From contig DAHVKR010000049.1 of assembly GCA_027320785.1 (NCBI GenBank), forward strand, positions 1 to 7,857: DNA of 7,857 bases. The letters are read 5' to 3'. Every line of letters starts with the position of its first letter. Positions within the stretch are counted from its first letter, which is position 1. The stretch comes from Bdellovibrionales bacterium (GTDB lineage: Bacteria > Bdellovibrionota > Bdellovibrionia > Bdellovibrionales > Bdellovibrionaceae). The position numbers were made by a program, and so were the translations under genes. Positions 1-6,182 of the stretch are shown in pieces. Under the pieces are notes generated by a model. It ran no database searches and was not told where the DNA came from. It saw only the letters and a program-made list of their open reading frames with translations.

Positions 1-1
1 G

Positions 2-973
2 AAGAAAATTTACTCTTTCCCTCTTACACTTGAACCAGAAGTCCACCGAATCTTTGCGGAAAACCAATGGAAATGGAATGCCCAAAGTCTAGCTCATGAT
101 ATTCTGCGTTTATCTGATTTCTACATCCAAAACCCTCAGAAAGAAACTCCTTGGAATGAAGGCTGGGCTCAGAGAGCCTCTCTAGTCTACTTTTGGCCGC
201 TCAATACCGTCAGACTTCTTAAAATTCTAGACGATCTTGTTTCACAAAAGTTTTTTTGGGGCCTAACAGATCTGATTGATTACGGAGCAGGCGTCGGAAC
301 AGCCTCTTCTGTTTTCCAAAAATACTTTCAACAAAAACAACTCATCGAGAAATCCCCCATTCCTGCTAAATGGTTCCCTCAATATGATTGGGTGACTCAA
401 GCACAGCCTCAAAAAAATTCGATGACTGTTTTTTCATATTCCTTAACAGAGCTCGATCAAATCCCTCGCTGGAGCTTAAACTCTGAAGCTCTTTTGATTA
501 TCGAGCCCTCTACTCAACAAGACGGTCGAAAGCTTCTTGAACTTCGGCAAAATCTTATCGAGCAAAAATATTTTATTTGGTCACCTTGCCCACACCAGCA
601 AGCTTGCCCTCTTTACGTAGGGTCTAAAACAGACTGGTGCCATGATCGAGTTCACTTTTCAAAACCCACCTGGTTTGAAGAAGTTGAAAAATATCTTCCT
701 ATGAAAAATGGAACTCTCACCTTTAGTTATTTAGCCGCAAGAAAGACAGCGCCACCATTACCTTCATGGTCTCGTCTCGTGGGAGACCAGCTTCATGAAA
801 AAGGCAAAACACGTCAGCTTATTTGCCGTGGCCCTGAACGTGAATTTTTGTCCTGGCTGCATCGTCAAGGAGAGGTTCCAGTCTATGATCGAGGGGATCG
901 AGTTCTCCTCACAGATTTTGAGAAGAAATCCAATGAGTTGCGCTCTCCTCTTCTAAAATCTGACATGGAATAG
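2..973 (+). CDS. Rsm22-like ribosomal small-subunit methyltransferase (5' end at window edge)
   Basis: The frame is open from base 2 to the TAA-type stop at 971-973, giving 323 visible residues. It is not a gene starting at the internal GTG at 392, because the essential SAM-binding motif lies upstream of that. Base 1 is G, so it may be the last base of an ATG just outside the window, followed by KKIYSF; the protein would then be nearly complete. Residues 93-102 (DYGAGVGTAS) form a class I methyltransferase motif I. Residues about 194-215 carry CPHQQACPL and DWCH, and a further Cys lies at about 275 in LICRGPE. Four such cysteines are typical of the Rsm22/METTL17 family, where they bind an iron-sulfur cluster in the mitochondrial members. 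Those members act in assembly of the small ribosomal subunit; the bacterial role is less clear. Family call is from motifs; enzymatic activity is inferred. Confidence 0.8.
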   Translation, partial: KKIYSFPLTLEPEVHRIFAENQWKWNAQSLAHDILRLSDFYIQNPQKETPWNEGWAQRASLVYFWPLNTVRLLKILDDLVSQKFFWGLTDLIDYGAGVGTASSVFQKYFQQKQLIEKSPIPAKWFPQYDWVTQAQPQKNSMTVFSYSLTELDQIPRWSLNSEALLIIEPSTQQDGRKLLELRQNLIEQKYFIWSPCPHQQACPLYVGSKTDWCHDRVHFSKPTWFEEVEKYLPMKNGTLTFSYLAARKTAPPLPSWSRLVGDQLHEKGKTRQLICRGPEREFLSWLHRQGEVPVYDRGDRVLLTDFEKKSNELRSPLLKSDME

Positions 974-1021
974 TCATAAAAAACTTGTTTTGATCTAAGG
1001 CTACCCAGCAAAATAAAGTTA

Positions 1022-1549
1022 GTGCGAAAAATCACTCTTTTTATCTCGACTAGTGCTGATGGGAAGGTCGCCACCGAAAGTGGCGATACAAGTTGGACAT
1101 TCCCTCTTATGGAGAATGGTTTTGAAGACTTTTATAAAAAAGTAGACATTATTTTAATGGGGCGATTCACCTTTGAAAAACAACTCACCCAAGGGCCCTG
1201 GCCTTATACGGACAAAAAAACCTATGTCTTTTCTAAAACTCTTAAAAATCAGTTCGGTCCCGAAATTGAGGTCACACCACAAGATCCTGCTTTTCTGATT
1301 GAAGATCTAAAGCTCACAAACGGAAAATCGATCTGGCTGGCGGGAGGAGTCTCTCTCGTGCGTTACTTAATGAAGGAAAATTTAGTCGATGAAATTGTTT
1401 TGAATATGCACCCTCAAATGCTGGGGCAGGGCCTAGATCTTTTCCCCCTGCCTCTACACACACTGTTTTGGCATTTAAAATCCTCCACGGAGCTCCCCTC
1501 AGGAGTCGTTCAAATTCACTACGTGGGAAACTCTTCTTCGGAGTCTTAG
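1022..1549 (+). CDS. RibD C-terminal / dihydrofolate reductase-like protein
   Basis: 175 residues, the usual size for stand-alone members of the RibD-C/DHFR-like family, which bind NADPH and reduce pteridine- or pyrimidine-like substrates. Seen in the sequence: an N-terminal strand followed by STSADGKVA (about 9-17), the DIILMGRFTFE segment (about 42-52), and the nucleotide-binding region IWLAGGVSLV (about 104-113) followed by LVDEIVLNMHPQMLGQG. The start is GTG; an in-frame stop at 977-979 and the absence of any in-frame ATG before it make GTG at 1022 the best choice, and the N terminus RKITLFISTSADG begins just where the family does. No good ribosome binding site is visible. It lies 48 bases after the methyltransferase and 60 before gcvT on the same strand. 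The substrate cannot be told; it could act in folate or riboflavin metabolism, but that is only inference from the family. Confidence 0.8.
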   Translation: MRKITLFISTSADGKVATESGDTSWTFPLMENGFEDFYKKVDIILMGRFTFEKQLTQGPWPYTDKKTYVFSKTLKNQFGPEIEVTPQDPAFLIEDLKLTNGKSIWLAGGVSLVRYLMKENLVDEIVLNMHPQMLGQGLDLFPLPLHTLFWHLKSSTELPSGVVQIHYVGNSSSES

Positions 1550-1609
1550 ACATTGCTCATTAACTCGATTTCCTTTGACTGACGATGCCGTTCTTGATTC
1601 AAAAGAGTC

Positions 1610-2692
1610 ATGAAAAAAACTCCCCTCTACGACGATCATGTTAAATTAGCTGCCCGAATGGTTGAATTTGCCGGTTGGCAAATGCCCATTCAATATACAA
1701 ACCTCAAAGAGGAACATCTGAATGTCCGCTCGAATGTGGGGCTTTTTGATGTCAGCCATATGGGTGAAATTCGAGTTAAAGGCCCACAGGCCCTTGATAC
1801 ACTTCAATGGCTCACCACCAACAATGTGGCTGCCCTCGAAGAAGACCAGGCTCAATACTCTCTCTTACCCAATGCTCAAGGGGGATTAGTTGATGATATT
1901 ATCGTTTACTGCCTTAAAAAAAATGAGGACTACCTGGTTTGTGTGAATGCAGCCAATGCCGAAAAAGACTGGAAGCATATCCAGGAAAATAACAAAGGTG
2001 CTGAGCTCACCAATGAAAGTGATAAGTGGGGGCAAATCGCAGTTCAAGGTCCCAAGGCTTTCTCTCTCTTAGAAGCTGTTCTTAAAATTCAAGCCTCCAT
2101 CATGAAACCTTTCCATCTTAAAAAGCTCAACTGGAAGGGCTATTCAGTTATTTTCGCTACGACAGGATATACAGGGGAAAAGGGTGGAGAAATTTTCATA
2201 GAATCAAAAGGTGCCAGCGAGCTGTGGAACGAGCTTCTCCATTATGGTAAAGACTACGGCGTTATGCCCATAGGTCTTGGCGCTCGGGATTCTCTTCGAA
2301 CCGAGATGAAAATGTCTCTCTATGGTCATGAAATTGACGACACCACGAATCCTTATGAGGCTTCTTTAGGGTGGACCGTAAAACCTCAAGCTAAAGACTT
2401 TTTGGGCAAGGAAGTTATTCTGAAAGTTAAGGAGCAGGGCCTGACGCGCAGCCTTATCGGTTTTAAGATGATCGAGCGAGGCATTCCGCGCCAAGGATAC
2501 ACGCTTCATACCGAGAATGGTGAAAATATCGGCATTGTAACCAGTGGGACTCACTCACCTTCGTTAGATGAGCCTATCGGGATAGGTTTTATAAAGCCTG
2601 ATTTTGCAGCTGTGGGTTCTACATTTTATGTGGATATTCGAGGAAAAAAAATTAAAGCCACTACTTGCAAAACTCCCTTTATCGCGAAATAA
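1610..2692 (+). CDS. gcvT: Glycine cleavage system T protein (aminomethyltransferase)
   Basis: Cytosolic enzyme that takes the aminomethyl group from lipoyl-GcvH and, with tetrahydrofolate, gives 5,10-methylene-THF, ammonia and dihydrolipoyl-GcvH. 360 residues, normal for the family. Family landmarks are in order: the N terminus KKTPLYDDH followed by VEFAGWQMPIQY (18-29), GLFDVSHMGE (44-53), GGLVDDIIVY (91-100) containing the Asp expected in the catalytic/folate site, VNAANAEKD (112-120), TGYTGEKGGE in the middle, and GLGARDSLRTEMKMSLYGHE. The C-terminal domain is complete, ending near TCKTPF. The ATG at 1610 is supported by the match to the family's N terminus; upstream only a weak purine stretch (AAAAGAG) abuts it. 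No glycine riboswitch fits in the 60 bases upstream. gcvH follows 27 bases after the stop, so the two are surely co-transcribed. Confidence 0.97.
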   Translation: MKKTPLYDDHVKLAARMVEFAGWQMPIQYTNLKEEHLNVRSNVGLFDVSHMGEIRVKGPQALDTLQWLTTNNVAALEEDQAQYSLLPNAQGGLVDDIIVYCLKKNEDYLVCVNAANAEKDWKHIQENNKGAELTNESDKWGQIAVQGPKAFSLLEAVLKIQASIMKPFHLKKLNWKGYSVIFATTGYTGEKGGEIFIESKGASELWNELLHYGKDYGVMPIGLGARDSLRTEMKMSLYGHEIDDTTNPYEASLGWTVKPQAKDFLGKEVILKVKEQGLTRSLIGFKMIERGIPRQGYTLHTENGENIGIVTSGTHSPSLDEPIGIGFIKPDFAAVGSTFYVDIRGKKIKATTCKTPFIAK

Positions 2693-2704
2693 CAATGTCT
2701 TGAA

Positions 2705-2710
2705 AAGGAG
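2705..2710 (+). promoter_or_regulatory. Ribosome binding site of gcvH
   Basis: AAGGAG, a strong Shine-Dalgarno match, ends 9 bases before the ATG at 2720, in the short gap after gcvT. It settles the gcvH start. Confidence 0.8.
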
Positions 2711-2719
2711 CCAAGGAAC

Positions 2720-3109
2720 ATGGGTTTTCACATCCCTGAAGATTACTACTACACAAAAGAACATGAATGGGCCCAAGTTGACGAAAATATCGTGACTGTG
2801 GGAATCACAGAGTTTGCTCAAGATCAATTAGGTGAGGTTGTTTACGTTGACCTTCCTGAAGAAGGCCAAAAAGTAACCCAAGGAACAACATTTGGAGTTA
2901 TTGAAAGCGTAAAGGCCGTAAGCGATCTCTACTCTCCTGTTTCAGGAACAGTGATTGAAGTAAATACTTCCCTAATGGATGATCCTTCTTCATTGAACGA
3001 TGATCCCATTAATGAGGGCTGGCTTGTCCGTATTGAAATGGATACAGAAAAAGAGCTCGCCAATCTCATGAGAGCTCCTGATTACAAAAAACTCATAGCT
3101 GAAAAGTAA
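2720..3109 (+). CDS. gcvH: Glycine cleavage system H protein (lipoyl carrier)
   Basis: 129 residues, the standard length. GcvH is the mobile carrier that accepts the aminomethyl group made by the P protein and presents it to GcvT; its lipoyl arm is reoxidised by the L protein. Seen here: N terminus IPEDYYYTKEHEW (5-17), VTVGITEFAQDQLGE (25-39), VDLPEEGQKV, and the lipoylation site GVIESVKAVSD with Lys at residue 65, followed by the family's SPVSGTVIEVN and NDDPINEGWL blocks. All parts are intact. It is the second gene of the gcvTH pair. gcvP, often the next gene, is absent: a hairpin and tRNA-Leu follow. The P protein and a lipoyl ligase or synthase must be encoded elsewhere for the system to work. 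Confidence 0.98.
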   Translation: MGFHIPEDYYYTKEHEWAQVDENIVTVGITEFAQDQLGEVVYVDLPEEGQKVTQGTTFGVIESVKAVSDLYSPVSGTVIEVNTSLMDDPSSLNDDPINEGWLVRIEMDTEKELANLMRAPDYKKLIAEK

Positions 3110-3122
3110 TTTTTTTGGTGAC

Positions 3123-3147
3123 AGCTACGTTCACTGTAACGTAGTTT
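3123..3147 (+). terminator. Possible terminator after gcvTH
   Basis: CTACGTT (3125-3131) and AACGTAG (3138-3144) form a 7-bp stem with a 6-base loop, extended by a G-U and an A-T pair, 15 bases after the gcvH stop. Only three T's follow directly, so it would be a weak intrinsic terminator. It sits immediately before tRNA-Leu(UAG), so it could also be a processing structure. Confidence 0.45.
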
Positions 3148-3160
3148 CACTCTTCCATGT

Positions 3161-3245
3161 GCCCAGTTGGTGTAATTGGTAGCCACGCTAGGCTTAGAAC
3201 CTAGTGCTTCACGGCGTGGGGGTTCGAGTCCCTCACTGGGCACCA
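3161..3245 (+). tRNA. tRNA-Leu(UAG)
   Basis: 85 bases with encoded CCA at 3243-3245. The acceptor stem GCCCAGT (3161-3167) pairs perfectly with ACTGGGC (3235-3241), with A as discriminator. The anticodon stem CTAGG/CCTAG (3188-3192 and 3200-3204) holds the 7-base loop CTTAGAA with anticodon TAG at 3195-3197, which reads CUA-family leucine codons. The long variable arm (3205-3217) is the hallmark of a class II tRNA, and the T loop TTCGAGT is standard. Confidence 0.97.
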
Positions 3246-3289
3246 CTCAAAACCCACCTTCTCATTATTAGGAGAGGCGGCGAGTTGAA

Positions 3290-3904
3290 ATGATTTCCCC
3301 CAGCGGAACACTAACCGAAACCCTTACAAATTCACTAAAAGTTCTCAGCCTTTTTATTATTCCTGTTGGAGGCGGTATTCCGGCGGGTATTTTAGTGGCT
3401 CAGGCAAAGGGATTAGTTTGGCCCCTCACTCTCTTTATCTATCTGATCTCGGATATTATGTTGGCTTTTGTTTTTGAGCCTCTCATGCACCTCTTTTTAA
3501 AACTGACAAAAAATTCTCGATTCTTTACCCGCTGGAGAGAAGCCCATGTCACCTCATTGAAAAAAATGGGTTTTAAATACGGCCTCAACGCCAGTCCCTT
3601 ATCCCTGATCATGATCTCCTTTGGAGTAGATCCCATGACGGGACGGGCCGCTGCTAAAGTTGCAGGCCACGGTTTTATCACAGGCTGGGCTATTGCGATT
3701 ACGGGAGATATGATTTTCTTTAGTGTTATTATGGTCTCAACGCTTTGGCTGAATAGTGTTCTGGGAGATGGAACTTGGACTGCCATTATTATTATGGTTC
3801 TGATGTTTGCAGTTCCAGCCCTGATTAGAAAATTGAAAGGCCCTCCCCACGAAATTGCTTCGAGCGCAACAGAAGCTACTGGGAACTCCACTGAACCCCA
3901 GTGA
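3290..3904 (+). CDS. Predicted integral membrane protein, unrecognised family
   Basis: 204 residues, clearly a membrane protein. Hydrophobic segments lie at about 17-36, 43-72 (probably one or two spans), 103-112, 129-156 and 161-180, suggesting four or five spans. Between them is a basic loop at about 73-95 (KLTKNSRFFTRWREAH then SLKKMGFKYG), which by the positive-inside rule should be cytoplasmic. A glycine/proline-rich motif, PVGGGIPAGI (25-34), sits in the first span; this recalls the small multidrug-export/DedA-like families, but the resemblance is too slight to name it. The last 25 residues are hydrophilic (Ser/Thr/Glu rich), likely an unstructured tail. GGAGAGG at 3271-3277 lies upstream but at 12 or more bases from the ATG, rather far. 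The gene sits alone between two tRNA-Leu genes. Coding nature is well supported; function unknown. Confidence 0.8.
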   Translation: MISPSGTLTETLTNSLKVLSLFIIPVGGGIPAGILVAQAKGLVWPLTLFIYLISDIMLAFVFEPLMHLFLKLTKNSRFFTRWREAHVTSLKKMGFKYGLNASPLSLIMISFGVDPMTGRAAAKVAGHGFITGWAIAITGDMIFFSVIMVSTLWLNSVLGDGTWTAIIIMVLMFAVPALIRKLKGPPHEIASSATEATGNSTEPQ

Positions 3905-3948
3905 CTCCCGTTTTAAATTATGCTAACCCTATTTCTGATTATTCCGAT

Positions 3949-4033
3949 GCGCGGGTGGTGAAATTGGTAGACACGCAGGTCTCAGAAGCCTGTTCCGCAA
4001 GGTGTGGGGGTTCAAGTCCCCCCTCGCGCACCA
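3949..4033 (+). tRNA. tRNA-Leu(CAG), likely integration target
   Basis: 85 bases with encoded CCA at 4031-4033. The acceptor stem GCGCGGG (3949-3955) pairs with CTCGCGC (4023-4029) with one G-U pair; discriminator A. The anticodon stem 3976-3980/3988-3992 (CAGGT with GCCTG, last pair U-G) holds CTCAGAA with anticodon CAG at 3983-3985, reading CUG leucine. A long variable arm follows (TTCCGCAAGGT). The 3' end of this gene is overlapped on the other strand by the end of a serine recombinase frame, so it is probably the attachment site of an element lying to its right. The tRNA itself is intact. Confidence 0.97.
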
Positions 4034-5667
4034 ATTGTCAAGCTATGCGAACCAAAATTCGCAGTTTTTATAAAACCCCGATTTTTTTCGGGGTTTTTTA
4101 TTTTAAGCTCCTGTTCATAAAAATCTTTATCCAAGTTCCAATAAATCTTAATCGAATCCATTCCAATTTCGACCCTGTGGATGAATTTCTGCAAAAGGTT
4201 GCGTCTGATATTGAAGTCAGGATTATTTTTAATTGTAAGGCCTGTAAACGCCGCAAACTCTTCAAAGGTATCTATAGGCACAAGCCTCTCATCAATATTC
4301 AAATCCCTTATCTTTAAAAGCCCAATTTCAAGTTCTTTTTTAACAGACTCAAGCCTTTCCATTTGCTTAAAGATTGGCGTCGCTGAAACTGATTTAGGCA
4401 GCATTGATAACCTTTCGGCTAAGGCATCTAATTGCGAACTCACACCATAAAGTTTGGCCTTTAATTTCCCACGTTCTGACTCTTCGTCGTTATTTTTATG
4501 AATGGCTTTCACTTTATTTTGAAGTTCTATTAAAAATTTTTGGCTTTCAATAAATTTACAAAACTCACCCCATACCAGGGCTTCTGCTTTCTTTGCTTGA
4601 ACTCGTGTAGGTTCACACTGAAAAGTTTTTTTGGTTAAAGTCGAGTTTCTTTTTGTGGCCCATGAGTGTTCATAATAAGGAACCTTGCCATTTCTACCAG
4701 TAGCAGACTTTCCTGGCATGTGGTTACCGCACTTCATACAAAAACATACACCAGACAATAAATAGGGATGTTTGCTCGTTTCTTTTAATGGTTTAAGTCT
4801 TGAATGATTTTTGGTGAGCTTTTCGTTTGCTCGCTGAAAAATCATTTCATTAACTATGGGTTGCCAAACGGCTTTTGCTTCCTTTTGTTCGCCTTTTTGA
4901 GTGTAGGTTTTAATTCCGATATAGGCCTTGTTACGAATTATTGCTTGCAAGTTATCCACTGTAAAATGGCCCAGCCTCATTCTTGAGCCGCCACCTTCTA
5001 AATGAGCTTTGGCCTTGTAACCATTATTATTCATCCAGCGAGCCGCACGAGACAAACTTCCTTCTCTTAAAAATGCCTCAAAAGCAATTCTAACAGTGGT
5101 TGCATGAGGCTCATCAATGTCCAAGCTTCCATTTTTTGTGTGACACTTCTTAAAACCAAGAGGGATGGTTCCACCATTGTAAAGACCACGACTGGCACGT
5201 GCTAAAATGTTAGCGGAAACTCTTTCACTGGTTTGCTTTCGTTCAAACTGAGCAAAGTTCATCAACTGAAATAACAACATTTCACCAGCGGCAGTGGTTG
5301 TGTCGAAATCTTCACGAAGGCTCATGAAGCTGCATTTAACTTCACTCATCATGTCCCACATATTTAAAAAGTCTCTGTTGTTTCTGGAGAGCCTTGAAAT
5401 TTCTGTAACCATGATGAGGTTAATTTTTTGAGCCCTCATATCCTTAAGCATCGTCTGCAAGGCTGGTCTATTCATGTCCTTGGCTGAAATTCCAGCGTCC
5501 ACATAGACATTAAAAATTTGGCCGAAGTTAGATTGTTTATTTCTATAGGCCACAGCCTCACGGAGCCGTTGCTCTTGATTTTTAATGGAGCCTTCAGGGT
5601 TTTCCGCTTGTTCTTCGGTTGAAACTCTAATGTACAAAGCAATGTTGAAATTTTTGTTCTTAAGCAT
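4012..5667 (-). CDS. Large serine recombinase (site-specific integrase)
   Basis: 551 residues. Domains in order: resolvase-type catalytic domain (about 8-150) with nucleophile Ser16 in YIRVSTEEQ and the paired catalytic arginines 92 and 95 in EISRLSRN; the helix and 'recombinase' DNA-binding domain (about 160-290, from GTIPLGFKK); a zinc ribbon (about 303-355) with Cys310 and Cys313 in CMKCG, Cys351, and His334 where a Cys is more usual; then a coiled-coil stretch (about 380-455) and a C-terminal DNA-binding region to about 510. This enzyme family integrates and excises phages, conjugative elements and islands through a 2-base crossover, in one direction unless a directionality factor is present. 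ATG at 5667 has AGGA 9 bases upstream and overlaps the preceding gene by 8 bases. Residues after about 515 are encoded by the tRNA terminator and finally by the antisense of the tRNA 3' end, so this tail is probably an accident of insertion. Confidence 0.93.
   Translation of the reverse strand: MLKNKNFNIALYIRVSTEEQAENPEGSIKNQEQRLREAVAYRNKQSNFGQIFNVYVDAGISAKDMNRPALQTMLKDMRAQKINLIMVTEISRLSRNNRDFLNMWDMMSEVKCSFMSLREDFDTTTAAGEMLLFQLMNFAQFERKQTSERVSANILARASRGLYNGGTIPLGFKKCHTKNGSLDIDEPHATTVRIAFEAFLREGSLSRAARWMNNNGYKAKAHLEGGGSRMRLGHFTVDNLQAIIRNKAYIGIKTYTQKGEQKEAKAVWQPIVNEMIFQRANEKLTKNHSRLKPLKETSKHPYLLSGVCFCMKCGNHMPGKSATGRNGKVPYYEHSWATKRNSTLTKKTFQCEPTRVQAKKAEALVWGEFCKFIESQKFLIELQNKVKAIHKNNDEESERGKLKAKLYGVSSQLDALAERLSMLPKSVSATPIFKQMERLESVKKELEIGLLKIRDLNIDERLVPIDTFEEFAAFTGLTIKNNPDFNIRRNLLQKFIHRVEIGMDSIKIYWNLDKDFYEQELKIKNPEKNRGFIKTANFGSHSLTIGARGGT
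4046..4069 (+). terminator. Small hairpin with T run after tRNA-Leu(CAG)
   Basis: TGCGAA (4046-4051) pairs with TTCGCA (4058-4063) around the loop CCAAAA, followed by GTTTTT. It begins 13 bases after the tRNA and could be a first, weaker termination point or a 3' processing signal ahead of the stronger hairpin at 4072-4099. Confidence 0.45.
4072..4099 (+). terminator. Intrinsic terminator of tRNA-Leu(CAG)
   Basis: AAAACCCCGA (4072-4081) pairs with TCGGGGTTTT (4088-4097) around a T6 loop, followed by more T's (tail TTTTTTATTTT from 4094). This is a textbook Rho-independent terminator for + strand transcription from the tRNA. On the other strand it lies inside the recombinase reading frame, encoding its tail residues around NPEKNRGFIK, and has only a short T run there, so it may act weakly in that direction too. 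Confidence 0.85.
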
Positions 5668-5854
5668 CTGATCCCGTCCTTTTTAAAAGATTATCTTTTA
5701 CATTCGACGAGTCAGAGAGTGACTTTTTCTGGAGCTGGCAGAGTTCAATATAAATAATGTTCGCCACTTCTTCAATCATTTGTTCATACACCTTTTCATT
5801 AAAATTTTCGTTTCTTATGTTTATTACTTCGATCTCGTCCCATTTTTTATTCAT
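5660..5854 (-). CDS. Small unrecognised protein upstream of the recombinase
   Basis: 64 residues, not recognised. The sequence is acidic and helical in character: IEVINIRNENFNEKVYEQ, then MIEEVANIIYIELCQLQKK, ending in a polar tail. No membrane span, zinc site or clear helix-turn-helix can be seen. It is believable as a gene because an AGGGA ribosome binding site (5861-5865 on the + coordinates) lies 6 bases before its ATG, and its stop overlaps the recombinase start (ATGCTTAA, shared 8 bases), the arrangement of translationally coupled genes. Position directly before a serine recombinase suggests a role in control of recombination, such as a regulator or directionality factor, but that is only inference from context. 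Confidence 0.6.
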   Translation of the reverse strand: MNKKWDEIEVINIRNENFNEKVYEQMIEEVANIIYIELCQLQKKSLSDSSNVKDNLLKRTGSDA

Positions 5855-5869
5855 GAGCTATCCCTATTT

Positions 5870-5899
5870 TTTATGGATATACTCAACTCATCACTCAAC
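5870..5899 (-). promoter_or_regulatory. Possible promoter/operator of the recombinase operon
   Basis: Reading the - strand, TTGAGT (5898-5893) and CATAAA (5875-5870) resemble -35 and -10 boxes with a 17-base spacer, though transcription would start close to the ATG at 5854, giving an almost leaderless message. The same stretch holds two direct copies of GTTGAGT (5899-5893 and 5887-5881) 12 bases apart, a spacing near one helical turn that would suit a dimeric repressor. Weak evidence only. Confidence 0.3.
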
Positions 5900-5911
5900 A
5901 CTTCTCGCACT

Positions 5912-6032
5912 TTTGCCGCCGCCCAAACTGACCTAATACCTTTCGATCCGTGACCCCTTTCCACCACATCGTTGGGGGGGAGGGGTCACGGAAAAAGAAA
6001 GGTAAAAATGAGTCACTCATTGCGGCGGCAAA
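5912..6032. repeat. Nested inverted repeat, three collinear stems
   Basis: Outer stem TTTGCCGCCGC (5912-5922) with GCGGCGGCAAA (6022-6032), 11 bp perfect. Middle stem TACCTTTC (5937-5944) with GAAAGGTA (5997-6004), 8 bp perfect. Inner stem TCCGTGACCCCT (5947-5958) with AGGGGTCACGGA (5981-5992), 12 bp perfect, with an apex loop that includes a run of seven G's. Middle and inner stems are separated by only 2 and 4 bases, so they stack into one rod; the outer stem is separated by 14 and 17 bases. The right-hand internal segment is itself a palindrome, AATGAGT-C-ACTCATT (6007-6021). In RNA or single-stranded DNA this would be a very stable structure. Function unknown. Confidence 0.85.
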
Positions 6033-6141
6033 TACCTTAAATCAAAAATAAATTTCAAATTTTCCTTAATTATTTAACGCAATTACTCAGTATTCCCACC
6101 GGGCATATTAGTAGGCATACTGTTTTCTTAGTGAAAAACCA

Positions 6142-6164
6142 AAGTGTTCCCACTAGGAACACTT
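6142..6164. repeat. 9-bp palindrome, operator-like
   Basis: AAGTGTTCC (6142-6150) and GGAACACTT (6156-6164) around the loop CACTA. No T run follows on either strand, so it is not an intrinsic terminator; size and symmetry suit a dimeric repressor site or an RNA hairpin. A partly similar sequence (12 of 17 positions) lies at 6091-6107. Confidence 0.6.
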
Positions 6165-6182
6165 CAGGGAGCACAATTTTGT

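Noticed and set aside
392..973. GTG-start gene of 193 codons
   Set aside because: The frame is open to the window edge and the SAM-binding motif lies upstream of this GTG, so it is only the C-terminal part of the longer gene.
1550..1609. Promoter or glycine riboswitch before gcvT
   Set aside because: Sixty bases are too few for the riboswitch, and TTGACT at 1575-1580 has no -10 box at a suitable distance.
3439..3891. 150-codon - strand frame opposite the membrane protein gene
   Set aside because: Antisense shadow: the + strand frame has clear membrane-protein character and a start, while this one has neither family features nor a ribosome binding site.
3901..4317. 138-codon + strand frame across tRNA-Leu(CAG)
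   Set aside because: It translates the tRNA and its terminator and then runs antisense to the recombinase; no family resemblance.
6009..6041. Ten-codon frame starting at ATG 6009 with GAAAGG upstream
   Set aside because: It lies wholly in the palindrome and outer stem arm; its sequence is explained by the inverted repeats and no attenuated gene follows it.
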